A stretch of 39,052 bases of DNA from UBA5794 sp964196275 (GTDB lineage: Bacteria > Actinomycetota > Acidimicrobiia > Spongiisociales > UBA5794): contig CAXMSN010000042.1 of assembly GCA_964196275.1 (NCBI GenBank), positions 1 to 39,052 on the forward strand. Reading direction: 5' to 3'. Shown here one piece after another: positions 7,448 to 16,414 of this stretch. A program made the translations under genes and the position numbers. The notes beneath the pieces are model-generated. The model saw only the letters and a list, made by a program, of their open reading frames with translations, was not told the DNA's origin and did not search any database. Positions within the stretch are counted from its first letter, which is position 1, and each line of letters starts with the position of its first letter.

Positions 7448-8993
7448 GTCCCCATTCGTCATCGGACGAACCCTGATCTGCCTCGGAGTCCTTGACCGCC
7501 GCATCCAACAGCGCTTCGAACTCAGCACGTCTGCGTGAAGCGCCTTCGTCTTCCTCGGCTGATTCGAGGGCCTCGACCTCAGGTTCGGGCAATGGCAGCG
7601 GCTCAGACAACGGAACGACGTCGACCGACACCTCGATGTCATCCGCATCGGCTAGATCGCCCTCTGCCTCTGCCTCTGCCTCTGGCTCTCCCTCTGCCTC
7701 CGGCCCGTCGTCCGTAGTCCGTAGTTCGTCGTCCTCCGCCTCCGGTCCGTGGTCCGTGGCAAGGTCCGCTGCGACGGGTGGCAATGGCGGCTCCCAATCA
7801 TCTGGAACACCGGACGCCGGGATCATGCTCGCTGGCAGGAGGGCTGCTGGCACCGGATCGTCGTTCCGGGCAGCAAGCATGCCGACGATCCATGCACCAA
7901 CACCCCACACAAGAGCGATCACGAAGAGCACGCCGCCGACGAGTGGTATGAGCCAGATAGCGAGGCGCCAAAGGATCGCGCCCACCACGAACGCCCCGAG
8001 CAGCCCGCCCCTCTTGAAGAGAATCCTGTTGCCCAACGCTGCGATGGCTGGCACCGGTCCAATGATCAACCCAGCGACCATCACCATCACAAGGAGTAGC
8101 GCGAGCGGGAGCCCGACGAGCGTGGCAGCGAGCAGCACTGTGACAACGGGGAGCGCTATCACGGCACCAAGGCCCCACAAGAACGTCTTGATCGGGTTGG
8201 TGATCATGGCCCCTGCTGCTCGACTTCCCGATCCTCGAGCGACGAAGAGCGCCACAACGCCCACAACGATGAAGCCGAGGAACCCGATGGTGTTCGCCAG
8301 CGCAAGGATCACGCCGTAGATGAAGTTGCTCTGCGTCGGAAGCCTCTTCACCGATCCCGAGATCTGAGCGCCAGACGAGATCGACGCATCCACCTGTGAG
8401 CGATACTGGACATCACCAGCGACACTCGCTGTGCTGCCGACCTCGAATTTCTGTGTGGCAATGTCGATGTCGCCACCAACGTCACCGTCGATCACGGTGC
8501 GAACGGTCCGTCCGCGCACATCCCTGCCGACGGTGCCTTCCACTCGGAGGACGCCTCCAAATGCCATTACATCCCTGCCGATGGTCCCCGGCTCCTCCAC
8601 AACGATGGATGCAGCCGTGATGAACAGGTCGCTCCCGACTTCCCCGAAGATCTTCACGTTCACCGCAGCGCCCCGTACTGAGCCCCCGACGCTTCCGTCT
8701 TGCGACACGGTCACGGTCCCAGATGAGAACACGTTGACGCTTCCCGTCACAGACCCGTTGATGATCAGGTCTCCCGTGAAGATGGTCAGGTCTCCGTTGA
8801 TGGTTCCGTCGACGACACCCTTCGTCGACGTGACATACACATCGTCATTGACAGTCTCATCGACCGAGACGACATAGATGTTCGTGGTCACAAGAGAAGA
8901 AAGCACAGGTGAAGCCACGGCGAACAACGCCACGAACGTCAGAGCGAAAAAGCCCGCAACTCTTGGGCGTGCGAGGTCAGAGCGGAAGCGCAT
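7434..8993 (-). CDS. Bactofilin-like polymer-forming membrane protein with acidic tail
   Basis: About 519 aa. Residues 13-34 form a signal or anchor helix. About 35-215 is a beta-solenoid-like stretch with recurring Gly-rich units (for example INGDLTIFTGDLIINGSVTG) as in bactofilin/polymer-forming cytoskeletal domains. About 225-370 contains four to five membrane helices, and the final 150 residues are an acidic, Pro/Glu/Ala-rich disordered tail. The start overlaps the nuoN stop by 17 bases, making it the last gene of the nuo operon; GTG 8996 is an alternative start. A role in anchoring or organising membrane complexes can be guessed but not shown. Confidence 0.75.
   Translation of the reverse strand: MRFRSDLARPRVAGFFALTFVALFAVASPVLSSLVTTNIYVVSVDETVNDDVYVTSTKGVVDGTINGDLTIFTGDLIINGSVTGSVNVFSSGTVTVSQDGSVGGSVRGAAVNVKIFGEVGSDLFITAASIVVEEPGTIGRDVMAFGGVLRVEGTVGRDVRGRTVRTVIDGDVGGDIDIATQKFEVGSTASVAGDVQYRSQVDASISSGAQISGSVKRLPTQSNFIYGVILALANTIGFLGFIVVGVVALFVARGSGSRAAGAMITNPIKTFLWGLGAVIALPVVTVLLAATLVGLPLALLLVMVMVAGLIIGPVPAIAALGNRILFKRGGLLGAFVVGAILWRLAIWLIPLVGGVLFVIALVWGVGAWIVGMLAARNDDPVPAALLPASMIPASGVPDDWEPPLPPVAADLATDHGPEAEDDELRTTDDGPEAEGEPEAEAEAEGDLADADDIEVSVDVVPLSEPLPLPEPEVEALESAEEDEGASRRRAEFEALLDAAVKDSEADQGSSDDEWGLPTS
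7661..7696. repeat. CCTCTG hexanucleotide repeat
   Basis: Four perfect tandem CCTCTG units (7661-7684) and one further unit (7691-7696) encode a Glu-Ala-rich stretch in the acidic tail of the bactofilin-like protein. The unit length keeps the frame, so copy-number change would alter tail length only. Confidence 0.7.
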
Positions 8994-10458
8994 CACGAAC
9001 TACTTCAAGTAGAGGCCAGGGAAGAACACCGAATACGAGGGTGACGCCTGCCGCGACAAGCACCGTGACGTTGGATGTTGCCGACATCTCGACCTGTCCG
9101 AGGTCGTTGCTGTCGGCGGTCTGGAACATCGTGGACACGACACGGAGATAGAACGCAAGACCGATCACAGTCGTCAATGTACCGACCACGACAAGCCATA
9201 AGTAGTCAGCCTGGCCCGCGGCCACGAACGCGAGGGCCTTGCCGACGAAGCCAGCGAAGAACGGCATGCCTGACATCCCAAGCATGATGACAGCCATCAA
9301 CCAGGCGAGGTGGGGATTGCGCGATGCGAGGCCCTTGAGGGTGGACAGCGACGTTGAAGAAGAACCAGGGCCGTTGACGACGCTCACAACGGTGAACGCG
9401 CCGACCACCATGAAGGCATAGGTCGCGAGATAGAACCACATCGCCTCGAACCCGTCGTAGCCGGCAACGAGAGCAGCAAGGAGATATCCGGCGTGTGCGA
9501 CGCCGGAATACGCAAGCAATCGCTTGAGGTCGTCCTGTACCAGGGCCATGGTCGTGCCGACGATCATCGATACGGCAGCGACCCCGGCGAAGATCGGACC
9601 CCACACGTCGATCTGGCTGGCGAGACCAGCTACGAAGATGCGACCGAGGGCTGCGAATCCGGCGACCTTCACGCCAGCGGCCATCAGGCCTACCGCACCG
9701 CTCGGTGCTCCCTGATACACGTCCGGGGCCCACTGGTGGAAAGGTGCAGCCGACACCTTGAACATCAAGCCGACAAGCATGAGCGCCATGCCGACAAGGA
9801 GAACGCCAGGCTCAGTCAGGATGTTGTTGACGAAGAAGTCCCGTATCGAGTTCGCGCCGTACAGAGACAGGGATCCTGTCGCCGCAAACGTGAGGGCGAC
9901 GCCGTACAGGAACAGCGCTGATGCGAGCGATCCGAGCAAGAAGTACTTGAGCGCTGACTCATCCGAGCCCCTCGCCTTCCTGGTGAAGCCGGCAAGGATA
10001 TAGAACGAGATCGAGGCCGTCTCCAACCCGACAAAGATCACAAGCAGATTCGGTGTCGCCGCCATCATGTGCAAACCAGCGACACCAAGCAGCATGAGCG
10101 CCGAGAACTCTGCTGCCCGCTTACCAAGGCGCACCTGCAAATCCCACGAGCCCAAGAAACCGAAGAACCCGACGGCGCCGAGCAACATTGCCGCAAACGC
10201 CGAGTAACCATCCAGGACGACCATCGGCGAGACCGCTATCTCAACGTTCTGTGCGGAGAAGAACATCCCGCCTTGCCCGTCGGCGACGGCTGACCACTGC
10301 CACAGACCCGCAACGAACGAGAGCGCGAACGCCAGACCCACGATGGGCCCCCACACCGCTCGACTTCGGCCGGACACGACCGCGACGAGCAGCACGGCGA
10401 GGGCACCAACCAACAGCACGACCTCAAACGAGACAGCGAGCCAAGACATGTTCTGCAT
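8977..10458 (-). CDS. nuoN: NADH-quinone oxidoreductase subunit N
   Basis: A 493-aa antiporter-like membrane subunit of complex I that contributes to proton pumping. Features include the conserved segment KVSAAPFHQWAPDVYQGAP with a functional lysine and the discontinuous-helix regions shared with NuoM and NuoL; about 14 hydrophobic helices. ATG 10458 overlaps the nuoM stop by one base (TGATG). Its own end overlaps the bactofilin-like gene. Confidence 0.95.
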   Translation of the reverse strand: MQNMSWLAVSFEVVLLVGALAVLLVAVVSGRSRAVWGPIVGLAFALSFVAGLWQWSAVADGQGGMFFSAQNVEIAVSPMVVLDGYSAFAAMLLGAVGFFGFLGSWDLQVRLGKRAAEFSALMLLGVAGLHMMAATPNLLVIFVGLETASISFYILAGFTRKARGSDESALKYFLLGSLASALFLYGVALTFAATGSLSLYGANSIRDFFVNNILTEPGVLLVGMALMLVGLMFKVSAAPFHQWAPDVYQGAPSGAVGLMAAGVKVAGFAALGRIFVAGLASQIDVWGPIFAGVAAVSMIVGTTMALVQDDLKRLLAYSGVAHAGYLLAALVAGYDGFEAMWFYLATYAFMVVGAFTVVSVVNGPGSSSTSLSTLKGLASRNPHLAWLMAVIMLGMSGMPFFAGFVGKALAFVAAGQADYLWLVVVGTLTTVIGLAFYLRVVSTMFQTADSNDLGQVEMSATSNVTVLVAAGVTLVFGVLPWPLLEVVRDALPL

Positions 10459-12014
10459 CAGCCCTGCCCCTCCCCCACGCCAGCTTCAGCGACCTGGGCC
10501 ACATCCTCAGCTCTACCGAAGGTCGGGACCTCATAATCGGTCTCAGCCTCGATCCGTTCCAGAATGATCTCGACAGAGGGGCTGATCCGCTCCATTACCG
10601 GCTTGGGGTAGACCCCAAGTCCGATGATCAGAACGACGAGCGGCACCATGATCGCGATCTCGCGGAATCCAAGGTCTTTGAGACCTTCGAGCTTCGGGTT
10701 CGTCGGACCCGTGAACACCCGCTCGTAGGCCCACAGCAGATACACGGCAGCGAGGATGACACCGAACCCGGCGATGACAGCGAGAACCGGCATCGTGAGA
10801 TACGTACCGATGAGGATCATGAACTCGCCGACGAACCCTGAAAGCCCCGGAAGACCAGCAGAAGCGAAGATAATGAAGAGGAAGATTCCCGAATACTCCG
10901 GCATCACCTTGGCAAGCCCGCCGTAATCGGCGATGGCCCTCGTGTGCGTGCGCTCGTAGATCATCCCTATGAGAAGGAAGAGAGCGCCCGTGGTCAGCCC
11001 ATGGCTGATCATGAGGAACAACGCTCCCTCAAGCGCCTGACTGGTGAGCGCAAACGTTCCGAGGACGATGAACCCCATGTGGCTGACCGACGAGTACGCG
11101 ATAAGCCGCTTCACGTCGGGTTGCACAATCGCGACAGCGGCTCCGTACACGATGCCGATCACACCGAGAACTCCGAGCACCGGTGCGGCATCGACGACCG
11201 CGTCGGGGAAGAGCATGAGGTTGAAGCGGAGAAGACCGTAGGTGCCCATCTTCAGCAACACACCCGCAAGGATCACGGAGCCTGCGGTAGGCGCCTCTGT
11301 GTGTGCATCAGGCAGCCAGGTGTGGAACGGGAACAGAGGCACCTTGATGGCGAAGGCGATACCGAAGGCAGCGAACAGCCAGAGTTGCGTCGTGTCCGAC
11401 ATCGGGACCTGCAGCATCACGGCGAAGTTGAACGACGACGCTGTCCCTACAAGGTCCCCAGCAAGGATCGCAAGAGCAACGATGCCGACCAGCAGGAAGG
11501 CCGATCCTGTTGCCGTGAAGAGCACGAACTTGATGGAGGCATACCGTCGGTTCTCCGATCCCCACATCGATATGAGCAGGTACATGGGGATCAGCACGAT
11601 CTCGAAGAACGCAAAGAAGATGATCATGTCAAGGGCCAAGAACACACCGAGCACGGCACCCTCGAGCAGCAGCAGGAGCACCATGTACGTCTTCAGCTTG
11701 TCCGTCACAGATCGCGACGCGGCGATCGATATGGGGAAAAGGATCGCGGTCAGGGCGACCATGAAGAGCGAGATCCCGTCGATCCCAAGCTGCCACGCGA
11801 TGCCGAACGTCTCTGAAACAACGTGGAACTCGGGGAACTGGATGTTGGGATCGCCGACAGGGAACTCCGACAGGACGTAGAGCACGACCGCCAGCGGCGC
11901 GAGCGAAACACCGAGCGCTACGGGAAACACGATCTCCGGACGACGGCGTGGAAGCAACGACACGATGAGTGCACCGATGAACGGCAGAGCGATGAGGATG
12001 CTGAGAACCGGCAT
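10458..12014 (-). CDS. nuoM: NADH-quinone oxidoreductase subunit M
   Basis: A 518-aa antiporter-like proton-pumping subunit of complex I. The diagnostic segment FAIKVPLFPFHTWLPDAHTEAPTAGSV is present, followed by KRLIAYSSVSHMGF. The start at ATG 12014 overlaps the nuoL stop by one base, although the frame is open further upstream inside nuoL. The C-terminal tail (DYEVPTFGRAEDVAQ) is a short acidic extension. Confidence 0.95.
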   Translation of the reverse strand: MPVLSILIALPFIGALIVSLLPRRRPEIVFPVALGVSLAPLAVVLYVLSEFPVGDPNIQFPEFHVVSETFGIAWQLGIDGISLFMVALTAILFPISIAASRSVTDKLKTYMVLLLLLEGAVLGVFLALDMIIFFAFFEIVLIPMYLLISMWGSENRRYASIKFVLFTATGSAFLLVGIVALAILAGDLVGTASSFNFAVMLQVPMSDTTQLWLFAAFGIAFAIKVPLFPFHTWLPDAHTEAPTAGSVILAGVLLKMGTYGLLRFNLMLFPDAVVDAAPVLGVLGVIGIVYGAAVAIVQPDVKRLIAYSSVSHMGFIVLGTFALTSQALEGALFLMISHGLTTGALFLLIGMIYERTHTRAIADYGGLAKVMPEYSGIFLFIIFASAGLPGLSGFVGEFMILIGTYLTMPVLAVIAGFGVILAAVYLLWAYERVFTGPTNPKLEGLKDLGFREIAIMVPLVVLIIGLGVYPKPVMERISPSVEIILERIEAETDYEVPTFGRAEDVAQVAEAGVGEGQG

Positions 12015-13885
12015 CAGAAGCCACCCCCGAACGCAACCATCACAACGATGAGAAGCACAGACGCGACAGCGATCATTGCCGCGTACCCGCGCACGTTCCC
12101 ACTCTGGGCCGGTCGCAGCCCTGTTCCGGCGGAACGCACGCCTTCTGCGACACCGTGAGCAATTCCGTCGATGACTGTCGCATCGGCAGATGACGCGGCG
12201 TTGGCGATCTGCTTGCCAGGCGCGACGATGACCCGGCCGTAGAAGTCGTCCACGCCGAACCCTGCCAGTGCTCGACTCCACCAGCCGTCCTCCTCAAGAG
12301 GGAGTTCATCCGTCGAGTAGCGCCTCCAGGCGAAGACGATGCCAACAAAGACGAGCACCAATGTCAGTGCCGCAAGGCCAACGATGAGCGCCCACTCGGA
12401 CTCTGTGATATGAGCAACATGCTCGAACGATGACCTGAGGAAGTTCTCGAACACCAGCCGGAACGGCGTATTGAACACGCCGGCCGTCGTGGTGAAGAAC
12501 GCAAGGACGATCAACGGGATCGTCATGCTCGACGGACTCTCATGAGGGTGAACGCCTTCGCTCCATCGCGGCGAGCCCATGAACGTGAGGACGATGAGGC
12601 GGGTCATGTAGAACGCCGTAAGAAGGGCTACGAACATGCCAACCGCCCACAGGATGTACCAGAAGCCGCCATTGTGGAAGGTCGCGATAAGGATCTCGTC
12701 CTTGGACCAGAAGCCTGAGAACGGGAAGACACCGGAGATCGCAAGCCATGCGGCGGCCATGGTGATGAAGGTGATCGGCATCTTCTTCCTCAGCCCACCC
12801 ATCTTCCGCATGTCCTGTTCACCGGACATCGCGTGGATCACCGAGCCGGCTCCGAGGAACAGCAGAGCCTTGAAGAACGCATGGGTCGTGAGATGGAAGA
12901 TCCCAGCCGTGTATGCCCCCGCACCGATGGCGAGCACCATGTAGCCGAGTTGGCTGATCGTCGAGTAGGCAAGGACGCGCTTGATGTCTGTTTGCGCGAT
13001 AGCGATGACGGCTGCGAGAAGGGCAGTCGCGACACCAACCGTGGCAACGATGCCTCCGGTCACCGGCGCCATTTCGAACAGCACGGCGGACCGGGCCATC
13101 ATGAACACACCAGCCGTGACCATCGTGGCAGCGTGGATGAGTGCGGACACCGGCGTCGGGCCCTCCATCGCATCTGGCAGCCAGACATACAGTGGGATCT
13201 GGGCAGATTTGCCTGCCGCACCCACGAACAGCAGCAGGGTGATGGCTGTGGCCATCCCGACAGACAGGGTGCCTTCGGCTGTCGCGAACACCGTCTCGAA
13301 ATCGAACGTGCCGAATGCGGCGAAGATCAGCATGAGCGCAACGAGGAAGCCCCAATCGCCGATCCGGTTGACCACGAAGGCCTTCTTGCCTGCAGCGGCG
13401 GCCGAGGGCTTGGTGAACCAGAAGGAGATCAACAGGTAGGACGACAGCCCAACGAGTTCCCATCCGACGAACATCACTGCGTAGTTGGCTGCAAGGACGA
13501 GGATCATCATCGACGCGATGAACAGGTTGAGGTACGCAAAGAACCGTGGGAACCGCTCATCGCCTTTCATGTAGCCGATCGAATACAAGTGGATGAGGGC
13601 ACCGACGCCTGTCACGACCATCGTGAGCACAGCGGCAAGAGGATCCCACAGCAACTCGGCGTCAACGCCCAGGATCGGGATCCACGAAAACAGGTAGTGC
13701 GTGGATGGCTCGGCACTGTTCCTTGCCAGCGTCAACACGGGTTCAACGGCGACGAGAAACGCTGCGGCCACCGTTCCGAACGCAAACCATCCGGCGACCG
13801 GCTCCCCGATCCGCTTCCCGAACAACAGGTTCACCACGGCGCCCACGAGAGGGAGGGCGACGACAAGCCAGATCAGATCGGTCAT
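12014..13885 (-). CDS. nuoL: NADH-quinone oxidoreductase subunit L
   Basis: A 623-aa antiporter-like subunit of complex I, the distal proton pump, carrying the long lateral helix at its C-terminus. The segment KSAQIPLYVWLPDAMEGPTPVSALIHAATMV is the family signature, with the conserved Lys and the GPTPVSALIHAATMV helix. Length is normal for the family. It starts 2 bases after the nuoK stop and its stop overlaps nuoM. Confidence 0.95.
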   Translation of the reverse strand: MTDLIWLVVALPLVGAVVNLLFGKRIGEPVAGWFAFGTVAAAFLVAVEPVLTLARNSAEPSTHYLFSWIPILGVDAELLWDPLAAVLTMVVTGVGALIHLYSIGYMKGDERFPRFFAYLNLFIASMMILVLAANYAVMFVGWELVGLSSYLLISFWFTKPSAAAAGKKAFVVNRIGDWGFLVALMLIFAAFGTFDFETVFATAEGTLSVGMATAITLLLFVGAAGKSAQIPLYVWLPDAMEGPTPVSALIHAATMVTAGVFMMARSAVLFEMAPVTGGIVATVGVATALLAAVIAIAQTDIKRVLAYSTISQLGYMVLAIGAGAYTAGIFHLTTHAFFKALLFLGAGSVIHAMSGEQDMRKMGGLRKKMPITFITMAAAWLAISGVFPFSGFWSKDEILIATFHNGGFWYILWAVGMFVALLTAFYMTRLIVLTFMGSPRWSEGVHPHESPSSMTIPLIVLAFFTTTAGVFNTPFRLVFENFLRSSFEHVAHITESEWALIVGLAALTLVLVFVGIVFAWRRYSTDELPLEEDGWWSRALAGFGVDDFYGRVIVAPGKQIANAASSADATVIDGIAHGVAEGVRSAGTGLRPAQSGNVRGYAAMIAVASVLLIVVMVAFGGGF

Positions 13886-13887
13886 GC

Positions 13888-14193
13888 CTAGCCCTTCAAC
13901 TCTGCGAGCTCATCAACGTTGGCACTCGTCCGACGCCGGAATACCGCAACGATGATCGCAAGGCCAACAGTGACCTCCGCCGCGGCAACCACCATCACGA
14001 ACATGGCTGCTACCTGACCTTCGATGAGGCCGAGCTCCTTGCTGACCGTTACGAACGTCAGGTTGACGCTGTTCAGCATGAGCTCAATCGACATGAACAT
14101 GACGAGCGCGTTCCGACGGATGAGAACACCTGCGACACCGATCGAGAACAGTGCAGCGGCGAGGATCATGAACCATGAGGCCGTGAGGATCAC
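13888..14193 (-). CDS. nuoK: NADH-quinone oxidoreductase subunit K
   Basis: A 101-aa three-helix membrane subunit of complex I. Conserved glutamates lie in MSIELMLNSVNL and in the helix AAAEVTVGLAI, as in NuoK. The frame is open upstream, but the GTG at 14193 is chosen because GAGGAGG lies 7 nt before it, its GTGA overlaps the nuoJ stop, and the resulting length equals the usual 100 residues. Confidence 0.93.
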   Translation of the reverse strand: MILTASWFMILAAALFSIGVAGVLIRRNALVMFMSIELMLNSVNLTFVTVSKELGLIEGQVAAMFVMVVAAAEVTVGLAIIVAVFRRRTSANVDELAELKG

Positions 14194-14720
14194 AACGTCG
14201 CCTCCTCGTCCTCGACGTCGGCACCGAAGTAGGCGAGAGCGATCGTTCCCAAAGCGGCGATCGTGAGCAACATCACCGTCGACAGGAAGACGATCATCCA
14301 TGTTCCGAACAGCTCGTCGGCGACGTTCTCGATCGTTCCGTTGAGATCGACCGCTCCGAACATATCGCTGCCCGTCACCCATGCGGAGCCGGCTGCAAGT
14401 GCGATTGCCGCAAAGAGTCCGACGGCCACCACCAAAGTGAGGATGCGCTGGGCGGGAACCTGTGTTCCGTATGCGTCGGATTTGTCGACACCGATGAGCA
14501 TGATCACGAACAGGAACAGCGTCATCACCGCACCCGCATAGATGATCACCTGCACAGCCGCTATGAAGTGGGCGTCGAGCAGCACGTACATGACCGCGAT
14601 CGAGAACATCGTCGCGAGGAGCCCCACAGCCGAGTACACGGGGTTTCGAGCGCCGATCATCGATATCGCACCGGCCATGGCAACGGCGGCGAAGATCAGG
14701 AAAACGATCGCCTCAACCAT
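14190..14720 (-). CDS. nuoJ: NADH-quinone oxidoreductase subunit J
   Basis: A 176-aa membrane subunit of complex I with five predicted helices. The conserved helix VQVIIYAGAVMTLFLFVIML, containing the pi-bulge region that links quinone reduction to proton transfer, is intact. ATG 14720 has GGAGG 7 nt upstream and overlaps the nuoI stop by 8 bases. An ATG 24 bases further upstream is less likely. Confidence 0.93.
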   Translation of the reverse strand: MVEAIVFLIFAAVAMAGAISMIGARNPVYSAVGLLATMFSIAVMYVLLDAHFIAAVQVIIYAGAVMTLFLFVIMLIGVDKSDAYGTQVPAQRILTLVVAVGLFAAIALAAGSAWVTGSDMFGAVDLNGTIENVADELFGTWMIVFLSTVMLLTIAALGTIALAYFGADVEDEEATL

Positions 14721-15363
14721 CGGTATCGCCTCCGTCCGGCTCATCGGTTCCGGATTCGAGGTCCAACGCTGCTGGCTGGCTCACCTTCCGTGCTGAGGGA
14801 GACCAGGCAACGACATCGATGTACTCGGATCTACCGGCAGGCGATGTCGCCTCCATCCAGCCGTCACCAAGGCGGAGCTCGTTCAGATCGATGAGCGGTG
14901 ATTCAGGCTGAGGGTGATTCGGCGTTCCGTCTCGGTCAACGAGCAGCTCGGTCTTCGTGTAGATCGCGTCGTTGCGATCGGTGACCGACATCTCGAACAG
15001 GTGCGTCATCGTGATCGCCTCAGTCGGGCATGCTTCGACGCACATTGCACAGAAGATGCACCGCAGCATGTTGATCTCGTACACGAAACCGAACCGTTCA
15101 CCGGGGCTCACCGGGGCATCCACCGGATTGTCGGCGCCGCGGACGTAGATGCAGTTCGCGGGACATACGCCGGCGCACAGCTCACATCCAATGCACTTCT
15201 CCATGCCATCGGCATACCTGTTGAGCACATGGCGTCCGTGGAAGCGTTCCGGCTTGACGCGTTTCTCTGCCGGGTACTTGCGTGTGACCCGATCCTTGCG
15301 GAGTTGGCGTGCGGTAACCGCAAACCCCCTGAACGGTCCGAGAAGATCGGCGAACCAACTCAT
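14713..15363 (-). CDS. nuoI: NADH-quinone oxidoreductase subunit I
   Basis: A 216-aa peripheral subunit carrying two [4Fe-4S] clusters (N6a, N6b) that pass electrons from NuoG toward NuoB. Cysteines 57, 60, 63, 67 (CIGCELCAGVCP) and 102, 105, 108, 112 (CIFCAMCVEACP) are all present. ATG 15363 is chosen from GAGG 8 nt upstream; the longer open frame to 15420 lies inside nuoH. A roughly 60-residue C-terminal extension after the cluster domain is somewhat long and acidic. Confidence 0.94.
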   Translation of the reverse strand: MSWFADLLGPFRGFAVTARQLRKDRVTRKYPAEKRVKPERFHGRHVLNRYADGMEKCIGCELCAGVCPANCIYVRGADNPVDAPVSPGERFGFVYEINMLRCIFCAMCVEACPTEAITMTHLFEMSVTDRNDAIYTKTELLVDRDGTPNHPQPESPLIDLNELRLGDGWMEATSPAGRSEYIDVVAWSPSARKVSQPAALDLESGTDEPDGGDTDG

Positions 15364-15373
15364 CGTGCGTACC

Positions 15374-16414
15374 TCATGTCCATGGCAGTCCGAACTCACG
15401 GAGTCCGAGGGCAAGAGCAACGAGGATGATCCATACCAGCGAAACGGGAATGAGACGTTTCCATCCGAATGCCATCAGTTGGTCGTATCTCATCCGCGGC
15501 AGCGTCCCGCGCACCCACACGAAGAGGAACACGATCGCCCACGTCTTGAGAAGGAACCAGCCGATGGGCATCAGTTGCTCAAGGACGGGCACGTGGATCA
15601 CAGGTCCGGCCCATCCGCCAAGGAAGAAGATCACGGTCAGGGCAGAGATGTTGAACACGTTGATGTACTCCGCAAGGAAGAACAATGCGAAGCGGAAACC
15701 GGAGTACTCGGTGTGGTAGCCGCCGACGATCTCGGACTCGGCCTCGACGAGATCGAACGGTGCTCGATTGGTCTCGGCGAAACCGGCGATGAGGAAGATG
15801 ACGAACGAGGGCAACAACACGATGTTCCATGCGGGCACGAAGCCGCCGAACGTCCCTTGTTGGGACTCGACGATCGCTCTGATCGAGGTGGAGTTCGAGA
15901 ACATGACCACCGGCACGAGGGCAAGTCCCATCGCAGCCTCGTACGAGATCATCTGGGCTGATGCTCGGACAGATCCGAGAAGCGGATACTTGGACCCAGA
16001 GGACCAGCCGGCAAGCGTGATGGCGTATACGGCCATCGATGACAGCGCCAGGATGTACAGCAAGCCGACGTTGAGATCCGTCACCTGCAAGTGATACGTG
16101 GTGTCACCGATCTCGATCGGCGCTCCGATCGGGATGACGAGGAAGATCAACAACGCCGGGACGAGCGCCATGAGGGGGGCAGCGATGTAGACGCCGAACT
16201 CCGCCCGCGCCGGCGTCAACGACTCCTTGAAGAAGAGCTTCGTGCCGTCTGCAAGTGTCTGGAGCACTCCCCATGGGCCGGCACGCTCGGGACCGATCCG
16301 GTTCTGGAGGTCGGCGACCCACTTTCGTTCCGCCCATACGAGGAGAAGGATCGTGACCATCAGGAAGATGAATGCGAGGAGGACCTTGATGGCTGCTTCG
16401 ATGAAGATGCTCAT
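15374..16414 (-). CDS. nuoH: NADH-quinone oxidoreductase subunit H
   Basis: A 346-aa membrane subunit that forms the quinone chamber floor with NuoB and NuoD. Family segments present include ERKWVADLQNRIGPERAGPWGVLQTLADGTKL near the N-terminus and ETNRAPFDLVEAESEIVGGYHTEYSG, with the acidic loop implicated in coupling. Eight helices are predicted. ATGA overlap with the nuoG stop. Confidence 0.96.
   Translation of the reverse strand: MSIFIEAAIKVLLAFIFLMVTILLLVWAERKWVADLQNRIGPERAGPWGVLQTLADGTKLFFKESLTPARAEFGVYIAAPLMALVPALLIFLVIPIGAPIEIGDTTYHLQVTDLNVGLLYILALSSMAVYAITLAGWSSGSKYPLLGSVRASAQMISYEAAMGLALVPVVMFSNSTSIRAIVESQQGTFGGFVPAWNIVLLPSFVIFLIAGFAETNRAPFDLVEAESEIVGGYHTEYSGFRFALFFLAEYINVFNISALTVIFFLGGWAGPVIHVPVLEQLMPIGWFLLKTWAIVFLFVWVRGTLPRMRYDQLMAFGWKRLIPVSLVWIILVALALGLREFGLPWT

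Noticed and set aside
7661..7740. CRISPR-like or VNTR array
   Set aside because: It is a short in-frame hexanucleotide repeat plus loosely similar low-complexity codons in an acidic tail, with no spacer-repeat pattern.
12833..13891. Long plus-strand open frame of about 350 codons opposite nuoL
   Set aside because: It mirrors the nuoL coding strand, has a highly charged Arg/Asp/His-rich composition typical of an antisense shadow, and matches no family.
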